Below, one piece after another: positions 33,304 through 42,085 of a stretch of 53,794 nucleotides of DNA. Position 1 is the first letter of the stretch. Each line of letters opens with the position of its first letter. Location of the stretch: positions 1 to 53,794 of IMG/VR virus record IMGVR_UViG_3300025141_009405; one strand, written 5' to 3'. Source of the DNA: a virus. A program made the position numbers and the translations under genes. Below the pieces are notes generated by a model. That model was given only the letters and a program-made list of their open reading frames with translations. It searched no databases and was not told the origin of the DNA.

Positions 33304-35982
33304 ATGGGAACACAGAATTTAAATAACTTTTACTTCAATAAATTAGATAGTAAACTTAATTATAGTGAGTACTATGATTTATTTTTAGCGTCTGATGAGA
33401 AAGATTTTAATACACACGTAGTGTGGTCTAATGATATTGCGGGATATAATGACGGTGACATACTTCCAGTATGGATTGACCTCAATGACACTAATTGTAG
33501 TACACAACCAAGTACAACATGTATGTACCAATACCCAATAGGGTCCGTATCAACGTATTATACTGACACAAATTATAGACCTTTTAGTATTCTAAGTAAA
33601 AATCACTGGTCTAAAGCAAAATCTTGTTGTGATTGTCCTTATAGTGGTGCTCAAGGAACCAATGACTACTATCAAATCTATGATATTATATGGACGGGGT
33701 TAGATAACGGTTTAATTAATTTGTCACAGATAGATGATGGAAGTAGTACGAACTTAACTACGTACTGTGACAATCTACCCTTGAGTGTGGCACTAGGAAA
33801 TCCTTGGCAATTTGATAAGAGGTTTAAAATGAACCAAGTGAAAGCTTTCGGTACCCAAATGAACCTAACTCAATGGTACACAGACACCTCAATACTGAAC
33901 GCGTCAGATTCATCAGGGTATTACCAAGAACTTAGAGGTGGATTTTACCAAGGATTTTATAAATTATATGGTTACCCATATGAAGTACTTCCAACAAGAC
34001 CAAATAAAGGGTGGTCTTTTGAAACTTATTTAAAATTAACAACAATTACTGATAGTGTGTGTACTGGTTTTCTTTCTCCTTGTTGTGGCACCCCTGTGGG
34101 GGACCAAGAAATTATATGTGGAAGTGATGGTAATTGTTATAATGCAAGTGGTTGGAATTTATACCAGTTTAAGAGTACCGCCACTACTTACAATTTTGGT
34201 AGTGCAACTACGGTGTGTAGTCCACTAGCTGGTAACAAGATGCCAATGTACTTATTAAATTATAGTTTAGCTGGACAATTTGGTATGTCTGTGATGGATA
34301 CAAATAATGGTGGGTTCTTTTTCTATAAAGGAATAAGAGCGGAGGACAAATACCAAAACAGAAACGGTTTATCTGCGGACACACAACTGGACTACTTATC
34401 CGCATGTACCACCCTCACCGGAATTACAGGCTGTTGTAATACCGAAGAAAAAGAGGTAAAACTAACCAACCAAAATAAGTCACCAAACCCTAAATATGAT
34501 GTCTATAGTAACGCCTTTGGTGTTAGACTAACTGACGACATGAGGTTAGGGTATCGAACAATTAGATATACGGGAGAGTGTGTAACCACAGGTGAAACTT
34601 GTAATACTGGTAGTACTTTTAATTGTGATTATGTGATAGAAGAAAGTTATTCAGAACCAATATGTAATTTTATAATTGCAAGTGGTAATTGTAAGGATAC
34701 GTGGATACAAGTAGACGTTGTTTTTGAAAGAAATCTATATCTGGAAGATTGTGAAATATTTAATAATGGAGGAATTAATGACCTAGTTAAAGTTAGAACT
34801 GATAAATTCCAAAGGTACGGAACACACAAAGGTAGTTCTAGTCCTTACGGTTGTCACCCAACACCACCAATACCAGAAGATAACCCATGTAAAGACCAAT
34901 ACCCAAGATTTATTGAAGACGCTTATTTTAATTTTGATTGTCATGGTGCACAAGTACAAACTTGGTTTGGTGAAAGGGAATATAGATTGGGTACATTAAC
35001 TTTTTATGTTAATGGAAGAAGAGTTCATAAAGTTGAAAATTACGAAGAAATAATACCGAGACAATTAAATACCAATAGACAAACCCAGGTTGGTGTTGCT
35101 TATAATATGTCTTGGGGTGGTGGAACTTTTGGACTTAGAGAAAGTCTAATACAACGAAATACACCATTAACTGGTGACCAATGTACCATAGGTAGTAGTA
35201 CTACTTTTATAGATTTAGATTTAACACCAGATAGACAATTATTAAGTGATAATTTTGCTGGTTCATTTGTTGGTGGTGTATCACAGATGATGTACTATAT
35301 TAAACCACTAACACCTGATGAGATATACCATAATTTTACAATTAATAAAGACCGATACAGCCTTATAGATTGTGAAGAATGTGAACATTGTAATAACGGA
35401 TGTGTGGATTGTAACCTACCATACTCAGATAGTAATGTTACTGTAGACCCATCAACTGAAGACCCCTCAAACGAAGGTTGTATAATAACTAACAACACAC
35501 CAGGTACATGTTCTGGTCTTACTTTTGCGGGTACGTATGATTTAGACCTAACTACTTATGATTACGATAGTGTACTAACTTATTTTTCGGATGACTCAGC
35601 AAATCAAAATTTACCTGTAGGTGATTATTATTTTGAAACTATTAATGAAGACCTTTACGATGGAACAGTTTTATCATCTGCCTGTTACACACATGGATAT
35701 GGATGGTGGGGAGGTACTGTCGCTGGACTACCTTATTGTACTGGTATAGTTAGTGGTGGAACTTCCTGGATGTGGTACGTAGAAAGTGTGTATATAGATT
35801 ACGACACGGGTCCTGGGGCAACTTGGGAACTTCTTCCAGCAACAACTACATGGTTAGATATTATAGGTTGGTTAGTACTTAGAGGCGCACCAGTAAACGT
35901 TACTATGACTTTTGACCAAGTTAGAGCAGTTCCTGACGTGGAGATTTATGTGGGAGAGTTAGACGTATGTGTTTGTCAGTAA
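33304..35982 (+). CDS. Large Cys-rich virion protein with lectin-like (concanavalin A/LamG) region
   Basis: 892 residues. The protein is Cys- and aromatic-rich with many pairs, e.g. SKAKSCCDCPYSG near 107-119 and a dense CEECEHCNNGCVDC cluster at 690-703. Residues about 560-680 look like a concanavalin A/LamG-type sandwich: GTLTFYVNGRRVHKVENYEE, then MSWGGGTFGLRES and FAGSFVGGVSQMMYYIKPLT followed by the typical closing helix (DEIYHNF). The last ~190 residues form a further beta-rich domain. Likely a tail fibre or capsid decoration that binds carbohydrate; metal or disulphide roles of the Cys groups are uncertain. Confidence 0.68.
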   Translation: MGTQNLNNFYFNKLDSKLNYSEYYDLFLASDEKDFNTHVVWSNDIAGYNDGDILPVWIDLNDTNCSTQPSTTCMYQYPIGSVSTYYTDTNYRPFSILSKNHWSKAKSCCDCPYSGAQGTNDYYQIYDIIWTGLDNGLINLSQIDDGSSTNLTTYCDNLPLSVALGNPWQFDKRFKMNQVKAFGTQMNLTQWYTDTSILNASDSSGYYQELRGGFYQGFYKLYGYPYEVLPTRPNKGWSFETYLKLTTITDSVCTGFLSPCCGTPVGDQEIICGSDGNCYNASGWNLYQFKSTATTYNFGSATTVCSPLAGNKMPMYLLNYSLAGQFGMSVMDTNNGGFFFYKGIRAEDKYQNRNGLSADTQLDYLSACTTLTGITGCCNTEEKEVKLTNQNKSPNPKYDVYSNAFGVRLTDDMRLGYRTIRYTGECVTTGETCNTGSTFNCDYVIEESYSEPICNFIIASGNCKDTWIQVDVVFERNLYLEDCEIFNNGGINDLVKVRTDKFQRYGTHKGSSSPYGCHPTPPIPEDNPCKDQYPRFIEDAYFNFDCHGAQVQTWFGEREYRLGTLTFYVNGRRVHKVENYEEIIPRQLNTNRQTQVGVAYNMSWGGGTFGLRESLIQRNTPLTGDQCTIGSSTTFIDLDLTPDRQLLSDNFAGSFVGGVSQMMYYIKPLTPDEIYHNFTINKDRYSLIDCEECEHCNNGCVDCNLPYSDSNVTVDPSTEDPSNEGCIITNNTPGTCSGLTFAGTYDLDLTTYDYDSVLTYFSDDSANQNLPVGDYYFETINEDLYDGTVLSSACYTHGYGWWGGTVAGLPYCTGIVSGGTSWMWYVESVYIDYDTGPGATWELLPATTTWLDIIGWLVLRGAPVNVTMTFDQVRAVPDVEIYVGELDVCVCQ

Positions 35983-35998
35983 TAAGTCATTTGTATGA

Positions 35999-36009
35999 TA
36001 TTTATAATA
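35999..36009 (+). promoter_or_regulatory. Late-promoter-like motif TATTTATAATA
   Basis: Exact TATTTATAATA in the 38-base gap; octamer 14 nt before the ATG at 36021. Identical through the following AAA to the copy at 43859. Confidence 0.65.
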
Positions 36010-36020
36010 AAATAAGATAA

Positions 36021-36416
36021 ATGGAATTTTTTATTAGAAAAAACTCACTAGAACCAATATTAAAAATGCAAGTCGTACAAGATGGTAGAAACGACTTTAA
36101 TAGTTTTCACGATAAACTAGCTAATTCTAGTATATATTTTTCTATGAAAGATGTTAAGACTGGAATCCCTAAAATATTAAATGCTGCGGCAAATATTGTA
36201 GCAAAAACACCCACATCTGTTAATGCACCTACCGAATATTACATTTATTATAAATGGAAATCTAGAGATGTTAATAAAGTAGGTAGATTTGAAGGCCAAT
36301 TTATCATATATTTTCATGAACAGAATTGTTCAGAATTAATTGTTCCTATCCGTGAAGATTTATTTATTAACATAACGGATTCTTTTGTTGGGGAACCTTG
36401 TACACCACCTTGTTAA
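36021..36416 (+). CDS. Small virion structural protein, beta-sandwich type (131 aa)
   Basis: 131 residues. MEFFIRKNSLEPILKMQVVQ, then NSSIYFSMKDVKTGIPKIL, EYYIYYKWKSRDVNKVGRFEGQFIIYF and ELIVPIREDLFINI. This strand pattern (a short domain with 'SMKDxxTG' and a 'GxFxGQFxI' strand) recalls the N-terminal domain of BppU-type baseplate proteins and other Ig-like phage domains; the match is by eye. Transcribed from its own late motif, downstream of the large lectin-like protein; probably a virion part. Confidence 0.6.
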   Translation: MEFFIRKNSLEPILKMQVVQDGRNDFNSFHDKLANSSIYFSMKDVKTGIPKILNAAANIVAKTPTSVNAPTEYYIYYKWKSRDVNKVGRFEGQFIIYFHEQNCSELIVPIREDLFINITDSFVGEPCTPPC

Positions 36417-36420
36417 TTTA

Positions 36421-36451
36421 TTGATTACTTAAATTTCTTTACCTATCTTTG
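36421..36451 (+). promoter_or_regulatory. Bacteroidota-type promoter TTG-N20-TATCTTTG
   Basis: TTG at 36421-36423, 20 nt, then TATCTTTG at 36444-36451, a perfect TAnnTTTG -7 element at the spacing known for Bacteroidota sigma factor. The DNA polymerase ATG follows 12 nt later. It differs from the late motif used by flanking genes. Confidence 0.72.
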
Positions 36452-36462
36452 TATGTAATCAC

Positions 36463-39198
36463 ATGCAAGAATTAAATACAGAAAATATGACAGAAAAAGC
36501 TACTCCAGAGGAGATAGAAGCGTTTTTACTTGGTAATGACCCAGAAAAGTATATTGTAGCCTTGGAATATGGGTGGAGAAGTAGTAAAATATATAAAATA
36601 AAGGAGTATCCTGATAAGGGTAAGGTTATTGAGACGGACACATTTATACCGTTTTGTTGGGTAGGTGATTTAAGTAAAAAGAATTTTTATAACGGTAGTA
36701 AACAAGCTCAAAAACAAGCCATATCTAAACACGGTATTTTAATAGAAAAATTACATAGTGGTGACGATGAAAGGTTAAATAATGGTTTAACTTATTTAAT
36801 TAAAACAACAAAAACATATAGAGACTTGGTGAGTTTTTTTAGGCAAGGTGGTATAAATCCTTGGGATAGTGACAATAGAGATGCTATTATGATTCTACCA
36901 CCAATAGAACAATACTTGGTACAAAAAGAAAAAAGATTGTTTAAAGGTTTCGAGGAGTATGATGATATACATAGATTTGTTTTTGACCTCGAGACTACAG
37001 CATTAAATCCAGAAGATGGTAGAATTTTTATGATTGGGATGAAGGATAATAGAGGGTTTGAAAAAGTAATAGAAATTGGGGATAATGACTTAGAAGAATC
37101 TGAGGCAATATATAAATTTTTTGAAACTATTCAGGAGTTGCAACCTAGTATAATAGGTGGTTATAACTCATCTAATTTTGACTGGAATTGGCTTTTTAAA
37201 CGAGCAGAAATACTACAAATGGACACAAAAGAGTTTAAAACCCTAAATCCAAATGAAGGGTATAAGTTTAAAGACAGTGTTTTAAAGTTAGGTGCTGAAA
37301 TTGAGGACTACCAACAAATAAAAATATGGGGGTGTAATTCGTTAGATATTGCACATGCGGTAAGACGTGCACAAACAATTAATTCAGAAATAAAAAGTTG
37401 GGGACTAAAATACATAACTAAGTTTGCCAAATCAGAAAAGCCTAACCGAGTATACGTTGAGGGTGATAAAATAGCCTCAACACATAGGGAAAATAAAGAA
37501 TTTTATTTAAATGTTGAAAATGGAAAATATAAACCAGTTGGGTCTGAAGGTTTGTTTGATATAGATAAAAAGTTTCCGGACGTTTATAAAAAAGTTGGTG
37601 GTGCAGAAATTGTAGAACGATACTTAATGGACGATTTATGGGAAACCATGGAAGTAGACGGACAATTTAACCAGGCTTCGTTCTTACTAGCAAGTATGGT
37701 ACCAACATCATATGAAAGAGTATCAACAATGGGTACAGCGACTTTATGGAAAATGTTAATGTTGGCGTGGTCTTATCACAAAGGATTAGCGGTACCATCA
37801 AAAGACTCTAAAAGGCCTTTTGTAGGTGGACTTTCTAGACTTGTAAAAACAGGTTACTCTACTAACGTATTAAAGTTAGACTTTAGTTCACTTTACCCAT
37901 CAATACAATTAGTTCACAACGTATTTCCAGAATGTGATATTACAGATGCTATGAAAGGTATGTTAAAGTATTTTAGAGATACTAGAATTATGTATAAAAA
38001 TTTAGCTTCTGAATATTACACTAAAGATAAAAAGAAATCTGAGTCTTATGGTAGAAAGCAATTACCTATTAAAATTTTTATAAACTCTATGTTTGGTTCT
38101 TTGTCAGCTCCACAAGTTTTTCCTTGGGGTGATATGAATATGGGTGAAAAAGTAACTTGTACAGCTAGACAGTATCTAAGACAGATGGTTAGATTTTTTA
38201 TGGATAAAGGTTATGACCCATTGGTAATGGATACAGATGGTGTTAACTTTTCTTGTCCTCTAGATGTGGAGGATAGGTCTTATGTTGGTTTGGGTAATAA
38301 TGAATTAGTTAAAAAGGGTAAGGAGTATCAGGGTAGTGAGGCTGATGTTGCTGAATATAATGATTTATTTATGAGAGGTGAAATGGGGTTAGATACTGAT
38401 GGACAATGGCCTTCCTGTATTAACGTAGCTAGAAAAAATTATGCTTTATTAATGCCTAGTGGAGTTGTAAAATTAACTGGTAATTCTATTAAATCTAAAA
38501 AAATTCAGGGATACTTAGAGGAGTTTATAGATAAAGGACTTAGAATGTTATTAGAAGGTAGAGGTGGTGATTTTGTAGAATATTATTATGAGTACTTACA
38601 AAAAATCTACGATAGAGATATATTACTCGCAAAAATAGCTAATAAGTCTAGAGTAAAACAAACCATAGAATCTTATAAAAAAAGATGCACACAAAGAACA
38701 AAAGCTGGAAATTTAATGGCTAGACAAGCACATATGGAATTAGTTATATCTAATAACATACAGGTGTCTTTAGGGGATACCATTTACTACGTAAATAATG
38801 GTACAGCTATGTCACATGGTGATGTACAAAGAAAAAAGAAAAAAGATGGAACCGAAGAAATAGTCTTAAATTCATACTTAATATCTGAAAATGATTTAGA
38901 AAATGGGATGAAAGGAGAGTATAACGTACCTAGATATATCTCCACCTTCAATAAAAGAGTTGAACCCTTACTGGTTTGTTTTAAAAAAGAAGTTAGAGAT
39001 AGTTTATTAAAAAAGAATCCAGAAGATAGAGAATATTATACAAAAACTCAGTGTGAGTTAATTAATGGTGTACCTAGAAAAGAAGGTGACCAGGATTCAC
39101 TAGAAGAAATACTTACCTTATCACCAGAAGAAAAAGATTACTGGGTAAAAATGGAGTTGAGTGAAAATTACTTTATGGAAGAATTAGGAATTCTTTAG
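36463..39198 (+). CDS. 43: Family-B DNA polymerase, T4 gp43-like
   Basis: 911 residues. 3'-5' exonuclease: Exo I FDLETTALNP (D175, E177), Exo II GYNSSNFDWNW (D240), Exo III YLMDDLWET (D391). Polymerase: motif A KLDFSSLYPSIQ (473-480), motif B KQLPIKIFINSMFGSLSA (532-549), motif C VMDTDGVNFS (589-597). Motif C has DTDG where nearly all family-B enzymes have DTDS. It copies the phage genome with proofreading. A second in-frame ATG at 36487 could be the start; the first fits the promoter. It is alone in orientation between a structural gene and the convergent fibre gene, with which it overlaps by 15 bases. Confidence 0.95.
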   Translation: MQELNTENMTEKATPEEIEAFLLGNDPEKYIVALEYGWRSSKIYKIKEYPDKGKVIETDTFIPFCWVGDLSKKNFYNGSKQAQKQAISKHGILIEKLHSGDDERLNNGLTYLIKTTKTYRDLVSFFRQGGINPWDSDNRDAIMILPPIEQYLVQKEKRLFKGFEEYDDIHRFVFDLETTALNPEDGRIFMIGMKDNRGFEKVIEIGDNDLEESEAIYKFFETIQELQPSIIGGYNSSNFDWNWLFKRAEILQMDTKEFKTLNPNEGYKFKDSVLKLGAEIEDYQQIKIWGCNSLDIAHAVRRAQTINSEIKSWGLKYITKFAKSEKPNRVYVEGDKIASTHRENKEFYLNVENGKYKPVGSEGLFDIDKKFPDVYKKVGGAEIVERYLMDDLWETMEVDGQFNQASFLLASMVPTSYERVSTMGTATLWKMLMLAWSYHKGLAVPSKDSKRPFVGGLSRLVKTGYSTNVLKLDFSSLYPSIQLVHNVFPECDITDAMKGMLKYFRDTRIMYKNLASEYYTKDKKKSESYGRKQLPIKIFINSMFGSLSAPQVFPWGDMNMGEKVTCTARQYLRQMVRFFMDKGYDPLVMDTDGVNFSCPLDVEDRSYVGLGNNELVKKGKEYQGSEADVAEYNDLFMRGEMGLDTDGQWPSCINVARKNYALLMPSGVVKLTGNSIKSKKIQGYLEEFIDKGLRMLLEGRGGDFVEYYYEYLQKIYDRDILLAKIANKSRVKQTIESYKKRCTQRTKAGNLMARQAHMELVISNNIQVSLGDTIYYVNNGTAMSHGDVQRKKKKDGTEEIVLNSYLISENDLENGMKGEYNVPRYISTFNKRVEPLLVCFKKEVRDSLLKKNPEDREYYTKTQCELINGVPRKEGDQDSLEEILTLSPEEKDYWVKMELSENYFMEELGIL

Positions 39199-40245
39199 AC
39201 CATCAGAACTAACTATAACCCAAGACGATAAGTCCTCTACGTAAGAAAACTCAACACAACTATCCCCATCTAGATGTAATGATTCCCATTTCATATCTAT
39301 TAAACCATTATCTGGAACCACCTCCACATTTGACAAAGACTTAATTTTTAATTTTTTATCGTTTTTGGAATTTAAGGTTATTTTACAAGATTCAGTAACC
39401 ACCAATAAATCTTCACCATTACTAACATAATCACCATTAACTACTTTTGTTGTTGTGTCCGTTTCAGTGGTTGGCTCAATATAGAGGTTCATCCCGTCTT
39501 TGTATAATCCTTGTAAAAGGTTTAAGAGAGCAACTGACAATAATTTATATTGTATATTATCCGGTCTACCCTGTCCATCGTAAATAACTAATTCTTTAAA
39601 ACCCAATGCATCTAGTTCCTCAGCAATTAACCCAAAACCATCTGCTCCCGTTTCTATATACTTAAAGAAATAGGTATTTAAATCTAATAATGATTTATAT
39701 CTTTCACTACCTATATTTCTAAGAGATGTTTTGTATCTTTTTGAGGAGGAGGACCCCCTAACCACATTACCAGATTCGTCTATTTGTAAATCAACATTAC
39801 CAGTGGTGACGGTATCCAATAATAAACCAAGATTGCCTATTTGTACCGTACTCGCACTAATGCCAGGATTTGTCGATAAGCTACTGTTAGTACCACTCAA
39901 GGGAGGGGTGGGTAATTTGCCTATAGCTACAACTGGAGTATATCCTGTTATAGCAGAGAATGGTGTTATTGTCACCATAGATGATGCTGAGGTTGAGGAA
40001 TAGGGTGCTACCATAAATGTATAACCGGTAGTGGATGCCGTGTAGTTACAAGCACCACACATTTCCGTCCAGTCCTTACATTTATAAACCATAAAATCAC
40101 CACAACCTGTTATACCTAAACCAACGGTACAGGCAGAACCCACATCTAAATTTTGTTCAAAGGTTGAAGAGCCAGAAAATACACCGATTGTATCACCACT
40201 TTGTTTTAATTGCCTACTATAATCTACTTTAGTATAAAATCCCAT
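39184..40245 (-). CDS. Tail fibre/spike protein with S74 intramolecular chaperone
   Basis: 353 residues. The N-terminal ~160 residues are Thr/Ser/Gly-rich and beta-like with four cysteines (C49, C56, C63, C66). A Peptidase_S74-type chaperone starts at SSSSKRYKTSLRNI (166-178), followed by YFFKYIETGADGFGLIAEEL and YKLLSVALLNLLQGLYKDG, including the GLIAEE and LL-helix blocks of that family. S74 domains trimerise, fold fibres and usually self-cleave at Ser. Here about 100 residues continue after the chaperone (a beta-rich segment ending in SYVEDLSSWVIVSSDGLKNS), which is unusual. Two bases from the neck gene upstream; same transcript. Confidence 0.82.
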   Translation of the reverse strand: MGFYTKVDYSRQLKQSGDTIGVFSGSSTFEQNLDVGSACTVGLGITGCGDFMVYKCKDWTEMCGACNYTASTTGYTFMVAPYSSTSASSMVTITPFSAITGYTPVVAIGKLPTPPLSGTNSSLSTNPGISASTVQIGNLGLLLDTVTTGNVDLQIDESGNVVRGSSSSKRYKTSLRNIGSERYKSLLDLNTYFFKYIETGADGFGLIAEELDALGFKELVIYDGQGRPDNIQYKLLSVALLNLLQGLYKDGMNLYIEPTTETDTTTKVVNGDYVSNGEDLLVVTESCKITLNSKNDKKLKIKSLSNVEVVPDNGLIDMKWESLHLDGDSCVEFSYVEDLSSWVIVSSDGLKNS

Positions 40246-40246
40246 G

Positions 40247-41383
40247 TTATATTACAAATATAGAACCAGGATTCATCGGTCTGTATCCTAGCGATTTATT
40301 TAGACTTTCAGCTTCAAGAGCTTTTCGCTCTAACATTTTATCATTTCGTAATCTTTCTAGTCTTGCCATTAATTCTTCTACTAGTTTTGCTATTTCATCT
40401 TTAGACTCACTAAGTAAGTCAGCGTATTCCATAGTTAGTTCAGAATCCGGTGTTTTAAGATTACCACTAAATTTACCTCTAACTCTACCTAACATTTCTT
40501 TTGCTTTAGCAAAAAAGTAACGTCTTACCCATGCTTGAGCTGGTGGGTTAAGTTCTGTAAAAGTCATTTCGTCTAAAGTTACATCACTAGGTAATAACAC
40601 AATATCTTTATTTTGTGCTAAACACTCGTCCCTGTTTTCAGGGCCAGAATCATAATACCAATACCATACTCTATGTTGGTTACTCATAATACTACCGAAA
40701 TCAAATCTTCCACCGGGTACATTGTATAAATGAACGTATTTAGGTCCATGGACACCACCAGCACCAGCAGTAATTCTGTATGTCATCTCACCACCAATCA
40801 GTCTATTCTTTAGATTTCTATCCTGCATTCTTAAAAGAATATCAAAAGCAGGCATTAAAAAATAGGAACCTTGGATACCCATCTGTGCAAAACCACCTGG
40901 ACCACCCATACCCATTCCACCCCCGAAACCACCAAAAGCACCTAAGAATGGGTCAATAAAAGATTCATTCAGTTCCGCTCTACTATACCACATAATTTCG
41001 TTAATTTCTCTTCCAGCTGGGATTTCATATATTTGAGTGTCCGCACTTAGATTAAAGTAGTCTTGTTTTAGTTGGTACGGACCTCCAGCTTGTAAACCGA
41101 CTATTTTAGAATAAGCGTAGGTAAATGATGTCTCAAAACTTAGGTCCCTAGTTAAGAAAGCACTAGTTAATGATATAACATCCAAGTCCTGACCATATAA
41201 TGATGACCACTGATTTTCTATTAACCAATCCTGTACATACTGACCATAGTCGAGTATCGCTAATTCAATAGCGGTATCCAACATTTCATCTTCAAGTTCA
41301 ACACCTCTAATAGGTGCACCTAACATGTGTCTTATTTGGTTAAATAGTTTTTCTCTTTTTGCTGGTTCAATTGTTGCTGGCAT
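40247..41383 (-). CDS. 13: Neck protein, T4 gp13-like
   Basis: 378 residues. The start KREKLFNQIRHMLGAPIRG and the following VELEDEMLDTAIELAILDYGQYV match the gp13 opening (xLKxxIxRRLGAPxxxVEL, then a helix with YGxY). A Gly/Met-rich insertion (FGGFGGGMGMGGPGG) lies near 149-163. The C-terminus contains long charged helices (LAKAKEMLGRVRGKFSG, EELMARLERLRNDKML). In T4 gp13 and gp14 form the neck that joins filled head to tail. A late motif and an SD-like AAAGGA precede the ATG. Confidence 0.8.
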   Translation of the reverse strand: MPATIEPAKREKLFNQIRHMLGAPIRGVELEDEMLDTAIELAILDYGQYVQDWLIENQWSSLYGQDLDVISLTSAFLTRDLSFETSFTYAYSKIVGLQAGGPYQLKQDYFNLSADTQIYEIPAGREINEIMWYSRAELNESFIDPFLGAFGGFGGGMGMGGPGGFAQMGIQGSYFLMPAFDILLRMQDRNLKNRLIGGEMTYRITAGAGGVHGPKYVHLYNVPGGRFDFGSIMSNQHRVWYWYYDSGPENRDECLAQNKDIVLLPSDVTLDEMTFTELNPPAQAWVRRYFFAKAKEMLGRVRGKFSGNLKTPDSELTMEYADLLSESKDEIAKLVEELMARLERLRNDKMLERKALEAESLNKSLGYRPMNPGSIFVI

Positions 41384-41395
41384 AATATATCCTTT

Positions 41396-41406
41396 CTATA
41401 TAAATA
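41396..41406 (-). promoter_or_regulatory. Late-promoter-like motif TATTTATATAG
   Basis: Minus-strand TATTTATATAG with octamer 15 nt before the neck gene ATG at 41383; the leader also carries AAAGGA, one of the few SD-like sequences in the window. Confidence 0.62.
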
Positions 41407-41421
41407 CTTGGAAGTTGGCAT

Positions 41422-41448
41422 TAAAAAAGGCCCTTAGTGAGGACCTTT
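41422..41448 (-). terminator. Intrinsic terminator (minus strand)
   Basis: Read on the minus strand: AAAGGTCCT, five-base loop, AGGGCCTTT with one G-T wobble, then TTT. It ends the leftward transcript of the 189-residue gene just before the neck gene's own promoter. On the plus strand the wobble becomes a C-A mismatch, supporting minus-strand use. Confidence 0.8.
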
Positions 41449-41476
41449 AATTAATTATCTTATATATGTAGGTTAT

Positions 41477-42046
41477 TTAAGGGTTACCTTGATTTGCTTT
41501 TGCTTCTAATACAGATTTAATCCACTCAATATAACTATATAACTCTGCCAATTGTGCTTCTGTTAAATCTTCTAAACTTACCTCATTTTGATATGCTATA
41601 GGGATGTCCCTATCCATATTCTGTTCTTGTTCGTTTATTACCCGTTCAACAATTCTTTTTAATGTATCTTCATTAATCTTAATAACCTTACTTTCTCTTA
41701 CACCCTTTAGTGCATTATACATTCTTCCATAACCTTCAGACTTTTCATTTCTTTCAGTTACTTCGTTTTCTTCGTTCTGTTCTTTTTCTTCTATTTCACC
41801 ATCAGTGATGTTATCATATAAATCCTCTATATATCTTTTAGCGTTCTTAATTTTTTTATTCATAGCTTTTGTTATTGTAACATCACCTATTTTTTGACCT
41901 GTAGTAACCTGGTCTAATTTTTTTAACGCATCAAATGAGTTCTTTAAATCCTTCTTGAGTGCAGTTTCCGAACGAGCACTTTTTTCTTCAGTTAATGTAG
42001 TTAACTGTTTTTTAAGTTGTTTTTTTGTGAATTCTTTTTTATTCAT
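41477..42046 (-). CDS. Helical late protein with tag-like segment (189 aa)
   Basis: No family recognised. Nearly all helical and strongly charged: FTKKQLKKQLTTLTEEKSAR at the start, a Glu/Asn-rich linker near 83-105 (EIEEKEQNEENEVTERNEK), then residues 119-141 VIKINEDTLKRIVERVINEQ, a clear internal copy of the recurrent tag helix, and a final helix (LAELYSYIEWIKSVLEA). Composition suggests a scaffold or core protein with a proteolytically separable part. Own late motif upstream, own terminator downstream. Confidence 0.62.
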   Translation of the reverse strand: MNKKEFTKKQLKKQLTTLTEEKSARSETALKKDLKNSFDALKKLDQVTTGQKIGDVTITKAMNKKIKNAKRYIEDLYDNITDGEIEEKEQNEENEVTERNEKSEGYGRMYNALKGVRESKVIKINEDTLKRIVERVINEQEQNMDRDIPIAYQNEVSLEDLTEAQLAELYSYIEWIKSVLEAKANQGNP

Positions 42047-42057
42047 AACAATTGTTT

Positions 42058-42068
42058 TTATATAAATA
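42058..42068 (-). promoter_or_regulatory. Late-promoter-like motif TATTTATATAA
   Basis: Minus-strand TATTTATATAA; octamer 14 nt before the ATG at 42046, in the 39-base gap after the helicase gene. It gives the helical protein late expression independent of the helicase promoter. Confidence 0.6.
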
Positions 42069-42085
42069 TAAGGAAAAGCTTGTTT

